Source: an uncultured beta proteobacterium
Lineage (GTDB): Bacteria > Pseudomonadota > Gammaproteobacteria > Burkholderiales > Burkholderiaceae_C
Length of the DNA: 64,000 bases
NCBI GenBank assembly: GCA_903869595.1
Contig: CAIPZV010000008.1
Location: 1-64,000, forward strand
Direction: 5' to 3'
The notes under the pieces were generated by a model that was given only the letters and a program-made list of their open reading frames with translations, ran no database searches and was not told the DNA's origin. A program made the translations under genes and the position numbers. How positions within the stretch are numbered: position 1 is the first letter of the stretch; every line of letters starts with the position of its first letter. Shown here in pieces: positions 60,399 through 64,000 of the stretch.

Positions 60399-61574
60399 TC
60401 ACACCCCCCGATACAACCAAGGCATATCCAAAAGACGTGTGCCCAGCCAACGCATCGCCGTATCGCGGCCCCAAGCCGTCACACCCGTGGCATGGAAAAT
60501 TTCGCCATTGCGCGCTGCCCTGGCCTGCACGCGCGCATTGCGTTTCCAGCGCAGTGCGGCATAGCGCAGCAAAGCTTTGGCATCGTCCGCCGGGCCATCG
60601 TGCAGGCAGCGCGCAAGCACCGCAGCGTCTTCTATCGCCATGCCCGCGCCCTGCGCCAGATAAGGCAGCATGGGGTGGGCCGCATCGCCCAGCAAGGCAA
60701 TCCGGCCAAAGGCCATGTCCTGCGGGCCGCGCAGATGCGGCAAACCATTCAAAGGCCAAAGCCGCCACTGCGCCATCGCACCCACCAATTCCTGCAAACC
60801 GCCGCAGGCCTGGGACAGGCGGGCAGACAGATCGCTGCGCAGTGCGGCTTGCTCCCATGCCTGCGGGTCAGCGGGTGCTGCACCTTCCACGATCACCACC
60901 AAGTTGAGCAACTCGCCGCTGTGCACCGGGTATTGCACCGCATGCATGGCCGGGCCCAGCCACACGGTGACGCAATCGCTGCGCAGCGCCAGCGGCAAAT
61001 CCGCTTGCTTGGCCATGGCGCGGTAGGCCAAGTGGCCGCTGAAAACCGGCTGCACACCTTGGCGCAAAAAGTCGCGCACATGGCTCCACACGCCATCGGC
61101 AGCGACCAGCACATTGGCGCGGCGCTTGCGCTCGTCATCCGTGATCAGCTCGACCGCGCTCGCGTCCTGGCTGACACGCTGCGCCGCGCGCCCGAGGTGT
61201 ATTTCGGTCAGGCCCTGGGCCAGCACGGCGCGGTGCAGCAAGGCATGTAAATCGATGCGGGCAATCGTGGCGTAGCGCGCACCGTAGCGCTGCAGCGCAC
61301 GCGCACCCAAAGGCAGCGTGCCCAGCAAGGCACCGCTGTGGGCGCTGCGCACTTCCAGCCGCTGCGGAAAACAAGCCACCGCATCCAGCGCCGCGCCCAG
61401 CCCCCAGCCTTCTAGCAAACGCACTGCGTTAGGGCCCAGTTGCACGCCAGCCCCCACTTCGGCAAGCACCCGCTTTTTTTCAAACAACTGCGTGGCCATG
61501 CCCAGGTGCCCGCAAGCCAAAGCCGTCGCCAAACCACCGATGCCGCCACCGGCGAGCAGTATTTTTCGTTCCAT
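60399..61574 (-). CDS. FAD-dependent aromatic hydroxylase (salicylate hydroxylase-like)
   Basis: This 391-residue group A flavoprotein monooxygenase has the FAD motif GGGIGG (residues 8-13), the DG motif (ADGVWSHVR near 158) and GDAAHPMLPYLAQGAGMAIED near 283-303. It resembles 3-hydroxybenzoate 6-hydroxylase and salicylate hydroxylase more than kynurenine 3-monooxygenase. ATG 61574 is chosen because the nucleotide-binding strand starts there; an in-frame start at 61685 adds 37 residues. It is convergent with kynA, 10 bp apart. The substrate is unknown and could be an aromatic acid. Confidence 0.85.
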   Translation of the reverse strand: MERKILLAGGGIGGLATALACGHLGMATQLFEKKRVLAEVGAGVQLGPNAVRLLEGWGLGAALDAVACFPQRLEVRSAHSGALLGTLPLGARALQRYGARYATIARIDLHALLHRAVLAQGLTEIHLGRAAQRVSQDASAVELITDDERKRRANVLVAADGVWSHVRDFLRQGVQPVFSGHLAYRAMAKQADLPLALRSDCVTVWLGPAMHAVQYPVHSGELLNLVVIVEGAAPADPQAWEQAALRSDLSARLSQACGGLQELVGAMAQWRLWPLNGLPHLRGPQDMAFGRIALLGDAAHPMLPYLAQGAGMAIEDAAVLARCLHDGPADDAKALLRYAALRWKRNARVQARAARNGEIFHATGVTAWGRDTAMRWLGTRLLDMPWLYRGV

Positions 61575-61756
61575 GGCGGGATTGTCGTGTACCGCACATC
61601 GCCAGCCCATGAAGGGCGCCAGAGTCGGAGTTAGCGGGTTTGGCCAGCCCAAGAATCCTTTATGGCGGCGACTTGCGCCGCGCAAAGCGCGCGGTGTACC
61701 AGACGACGTAGCTTTCGATGCGCTTCAGAACAGCCCACATGCAAGCGTGTTCCCAT

Positions 61757-61791
61757 TTTTCTATATTTAGGTTAATATATTTTCTATATTT
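61757..61791 (+). promoter_or_regulatory. AT-rich direct repeats before the toxin-antitoxin pair
   Basis: Two copies of TTTTCTATATTT (61757-61768 and 61780-61791) are 23 bp apart, close to two helical turns. They lie 24 bp before the antitoxin ATG, in the expected promoter. The spacing suggests an operator for autoregulation by the antitoxin or toxin-antitoxin complex. Confidence 0.55.
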
Positions 61792-61814
61792 TGTTTCCTG
61801 AAGGAGCGCGGATT

Positions 61815-62285
61815 ATGGCCACTACGGCAACGACGGTCGATCATTCGACCTTGACTACCCTGGCGCAAGCCGGTGCCGTGCGTGGTGCTTGCGCAGTGGG
61901 CCAGCCGGGCGGCTGGGGCATCGTTGTCCAATATGGCAATGCCGAGCGGGCGCTTGCCGCCAAGCGCGGCGAGCTGCGGGTGTTCAAGAAATTCGATACC
62001 CTGGCCTTTTATCTCAAAAACCTTGGCATCGACCAGTTCCGCATTGACGCACGCCATTTCGATGCCCTCAAAACGGAGCCCAGCAAACGCTCTGCTACCG
62101 CCGAGCGCATGCGCGAAGCCCACGAGGCCGCAGCCTACAAAAAATGGCTTGCGCAAGAAGTCCAGGAAGCCATGGACGACCTACGTCCTAGCGTCTCCCA
62201 CGCCGACGCGACCTTAAGTTGGGAAGCCAAACGCAAAGACTTGCTGGCGCGGTCGAAGGCACAACAAAAGAAAACCATGGCCTAA
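61815..62285 (+). CDS. Antitoxin of a RelE/ParE-type module
   Basis: This 156-residue protein has an N-terminal region with GELRVFKKFDTLAFYLKNLG (near residues 56-75) that resembles a domain in some plasmid-type antitoxins. A charged helical C-terminus, YKKWLAQEVQEAMDDLRPSV, resembles the toxin-binding tail of StbD/PaaA-type antitoxins. ATG 61815 is preceded by GAAGGAG. The stop is two bases before the toxin ATG. It is longer than most antitoxins (70-100), the extra part being N-terminal and of unknown role. Confidence 0.72.
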   Translation: MATTATTVDHSTLTTLAQAGAVRGACAVGQPGGWGIVVQYGNAERALAAKRGELRVFKKFDTLAFYLKNLGIDQFRIDARHFDALKTEPSKRSATAERMREAHEAAAYKKWLAQEVQEAMDDLRPSVSHADATLSWEAKRKDLLARSKAQQKKTMA

Positions 62286-62287
62286 GC

Positions 62288-62557
62288 ATGCCGAACTGGA
62301 AACAAACTGCCATCGACGATAGAGATGCCATCGTGGAGCACATTGCGCTGGACAACATCGATGCCGCCATCGAATTGGGCGATCTACTGATGGAAAAATC
62401 GACGGTACTAGACCAGCATCCCATACTAGGGCGGGTGGGCCGCATCAAGGGCACCCGCGAGTTGGTGGTGCATCCCAACTACATTCTGATTTATCGCATC
62501 CTTGATGGCAGAGCAGAAATTCTGCGCGTCAAGCACGCTGCGCAGCAATATCCTTGA
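62288..62557 (+). CDS. RelE/ParE-family toxin
   Basis: This 89-residue protein has the family pattern: an N-terminal helical hairpin (IDDRDAIVEHIALDNIDAAIELG), HPILGRVGRIKGTREL near 44-58 and the strand HPNYILIYRILDGRAEILRVKHAAQQYP at the C-terminus, with the conserved YRI and LRVKHAAQ. ParE forms poison gyrase, RelE forms cleave mRNA; the sequence does not separate these firmly. I chose ATG 62288, in context with the upstream antitoxin stop, over a longer frame from 62219. Confidence 0.82.
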   Translation: MPNWKQTAIDDRDAIVEHIALDNIDAAIELGDLLMEKSTVLDQHPILGRVGRIKGTRELVVHPNYILIYRILDGRAEILRVKHAAQQYP

Positions 62558-62576
62558 CGTCATGCATGCGGCCAAA

Positions 62577-62668
62577 CCCGTCATTGCAAGCGCAGCGACG
62601 CAATCCATTTTGCTTGCCAATCAACCACTTATGGATCGCCGCGTCGCTGCGCTCCTGGCGATGACGGG
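62577..62668. repeat. REP-like inverted repeat between the toxin gene and xylB
   Basis: The left arm (62577-62608) and the right arm (62631-62668) are imperfect inverted copies with a shared core GCGCAGCGACGC. Both arms match the dispersed motif that also appears at 43301-43328. The arrangement lies between convergent genes and could act as a bidirectional terminator. Confidence 0.7.
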
Positions 62669-62695
62669 CTAATGGATAGCGCCCAGCGCCAGGGC

Positions 62696-64000
62696 CTAAA
62701 AGTGCGCTTGCAAAGCCGGGTACATAGCGCGAAAGCGGGCGTAGCGCGGGGCCAGCAGATCGGCTTGCGCAGCATCCGGGGTAAAGGTGGCGCTGGCGGG
62801 CAGCGCGGTGCAGACCTCGGCCTCGCTGGCGCCCAGTGCCATCCACGCTAAGCGCGCGGCGCCCAGTGCCGCAGCGGCTTCGGCCCCTGCGGGGCGCTGC
62901 AAGCGGCGCTGCAAAGCGCTAGCCAGCAGTTGCGCCCAGGTATCGCTGCGGGCGCCGCCGCCCACCAAGTGCAGCGCCGGTGCGCCCTGCCCTGGCCCTT
63001 GCGGACACATGGCGGCCTGCCCGTCCATCAATCCAAAAGCCACGCCTTCCATAACGGCGTAGGCCAGGTCGGCCACGCCGTGTTCGCTGCGCAGGCCAAC
63101 AAAGCTGCCGCTGGCCTGCGGGTTGTTGTGTGGCGTGCGTTCGCCACTTAAGTAGGGCAAAAACAGGGGGGCCCGTGCCCGTTGCGCGGGGCTAAGCGCC
63201 TGTACTGCCTGCGCCAGTTGGGCTTCGTTAGCGCTGCCGGTGATCTGCGTCATCCAGCCAAACGCGCTGGCCGCGCTGAGCATGACCGACATCTGGTGCC
63301 AGCGCCCGGGCAGCGCATGGGCAAACGCATGCACTGCCAGTTCGGGCGCGGCCTGGTAGGCATCGCCCGCCAAAAACACCACGCCCGAGGTGCCCAAGGA
63401 CACAAAGCCCTCACCCGGCCGGGTGGCGCCCACGCCGACGGCGCTGGCCGCGTTATCACCGCCGCCACCCGCCACAATGACGCTGGCGGACAAACCCCAG
63501 CGCTGCGCCAAGGCCGGCAATAAGGTGCCGCGCGATTGGCTACCTTCAATCAGGCGCGGCATATGCGAAAGCGTCAGGCCGCAGGCTTGCAGCATGGCGG
63601 GGCTCCAGGCCCGCGCCGCCACGTCCAGCCATAGGGTGCCCGCAGCGTCAGACATTTCGCTCACCGCTTCGCCTGTTAGCTGCAAACCCAGCCAGTCTTT
63701 GGGCAACAAGACGCTGCGGGTTTGGGCAAACAGCGCGGGCTCGTGCTCGCGCATCCACAACAGCTTGGGCGCGGTAAAGCCGGGCATGGCCAGGTTGCCG
63801 GTGATTGCGCGGGACTGCGGCGCTGCGGCTTCCAGCGCCAGGCATTGCGCGCCGGAGCGTCCGTCGTTCCACAAAATAGCGGGGCGCACAACTTGGTTGT
63901 GCGCATCCAGCGCCACGGCGCCGTGCATTTGGCCAGACAGGCCTATGGCTTGAATGCTGGGCCACAGCGCCGGATGCTGCGCGCGCATCTGCGACACGGC
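62696..64000 (-). CDS. xylB: Xylulokinase-like FGGY carbohydrate kinase (partial, 5' end outside)
   Basis: The window contains 434 codons of the C-terminal part; the frame is open to 64000, so the N-terminus with the first phosphate-binding motif is missing. What is visible includes GLSGQMHGAVALD (near the start of the fragment), the PAILWNDGRS segment, PKDWLGLQLTGE, SLGTSGVVFLAGD (ATP site), and VGGGARSDTWAQLLASAL. The GQMHG and ILWNDGR motifs fit xylulokinase (D-xylulose to xylulose 5-phosphate) well. No xylose transporter or isomerase gene is in the window. Confidence 0.88.
   Translation of the reverse strand, partial: AVSQMRAQHPALWPSIQAIGLSGQMHGAVALDAHNQVVRPAILWNDGRSGAQCLALEAAAPQSRAITGNLAMPGFTAPKLLWMREHEPALFAQTRSVLLPKDWLGLQLTGEAVSEMSDAAGTLWLDVAARAWSPAMLQACGLTLSHMPRLIEGSQSRGTLLPALAQRWGLSASVIVAGGGGDNAASAVGVGATRPGEGFVSLGTSGVVFLAGDAYQAAPELAVHAFAHALPGRWHQMSVMLSAASAFGWMTQITGSANEAQLAQAVQALSPAQRARAPLFLPYLSGERTPHNNPQASGSFVGLRSEHGVADLAYAVMEGVAFGLMDGQAAMCPQGPGQGAPALHLVGGGARSDTWAQLLASALQRRLQRPAGAEAAAALGAARLAWMALGASEAEVCTALPASATFTPDAAQADLLAPRYARFRAMYPALQAHF

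Noticed and set aside
60399..61574. Calling the FAD monooxygenase kynurenine 3-monooxygenase because of kynU/kynA next door
   Set aside because: Its motifs fit salicylate/3-hydroxybenzoate hydroxylases better, it is convergent rather than co-directional, and it lacks the C-terminal membrane segment of that enzyme.

Overview
The window reads as a high-GC betaproteobacterial chromosome segment, most like Burkholderiales/Comamonadaceae. Supporting this are the protocatechuate 4,5-cleavage operon with the gene order of the Comamonas pmd cluster, a phasin gene (polyhydroxyalkanoate granules), the hemCDXY-ppc arrangement, and the plsX-fab-lepA-rnc-era-recO-pdxJ-acpS core cluster. I see no rRNA, tRNA, CRISPR array, prophage or insertion sequence. 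The assignment rests on protein motifs and synteny recalled from memory; no searches were run.

Region 1 (1-15.1 kb), aromatic catabolism. After the edge of rmuC, an 11.4-kb minus-strand operon runs galD-dctP-dctQ-dctM-pobA-ligJ-ligK-(DUF1932 oxidoreductase)-ligI-ligA-ligB-ligC. It encodes uptake (a TRAP transporter), 4-hydroxybenzoate 3-hydroxylation and the whole protocatechuate meta-cleavage route to pyruvate and oxaloacetate. A divergent LysR-type regulator and a GATAT-N11-ATATC box lie at its head. A 2-hydroxyacid dehydrogenase, a nitroreductase and a hotdog thioesterase follow.

Region 2 (15.1-18.1 kb). A phasin gene has a near-consensus promoter flanked by two copies of a 14-bp repeat. 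Behind it is a structured, terminator-ended segment that may be a small RNA. A patatin-like lipoprotein and two small uncharacterised genes follow.

Region 3 (18.1-39.6 kb), core housekeeping, almost all on the minus strand: rluC, HAD phosphatase, Rieske protein, S49 peptidase; yceD-rpmF-plsX-fabH-fabD-fabG-acpP-fabF; a YgfX-like membrane protein; mucD; then lepA-lepB-rnc-era-recO-pdxJ-acpS-nagZ. A maf/methyltransferase pair runs on the plus strand. rpoE-rseA-rseB, often found next to mucD in related bacteria, are absent here. The 477-bp mucD-lepA gap holds three DnaA-box-like sequences and a terminator hairpin.

Region 4 (39.6-55.3 kb). RNase E has a long 5' leader and an internal 10-residue repeat. 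The hemC-hemD-hemX-hemY operon is divergent from ppc. A BrnT-like toxin-antitoxin pair, argH, and a bile-acid-symporter-family transporter overlapping an N-acyl-D-amino-acid deacylase gene follow.

Region 5 (55.3-64 kb), more accessory. It holds a large lipoprotein of unknown function, kynU-kynA (tryptophan to anthranilate without a formamidase gene), a FAD monooxygenase, a RelE/ParE-type toxin-antitoxin pair with upstream repeats, a REP-like inverted repeat and the 3' part of a xylulokinase-like gene.
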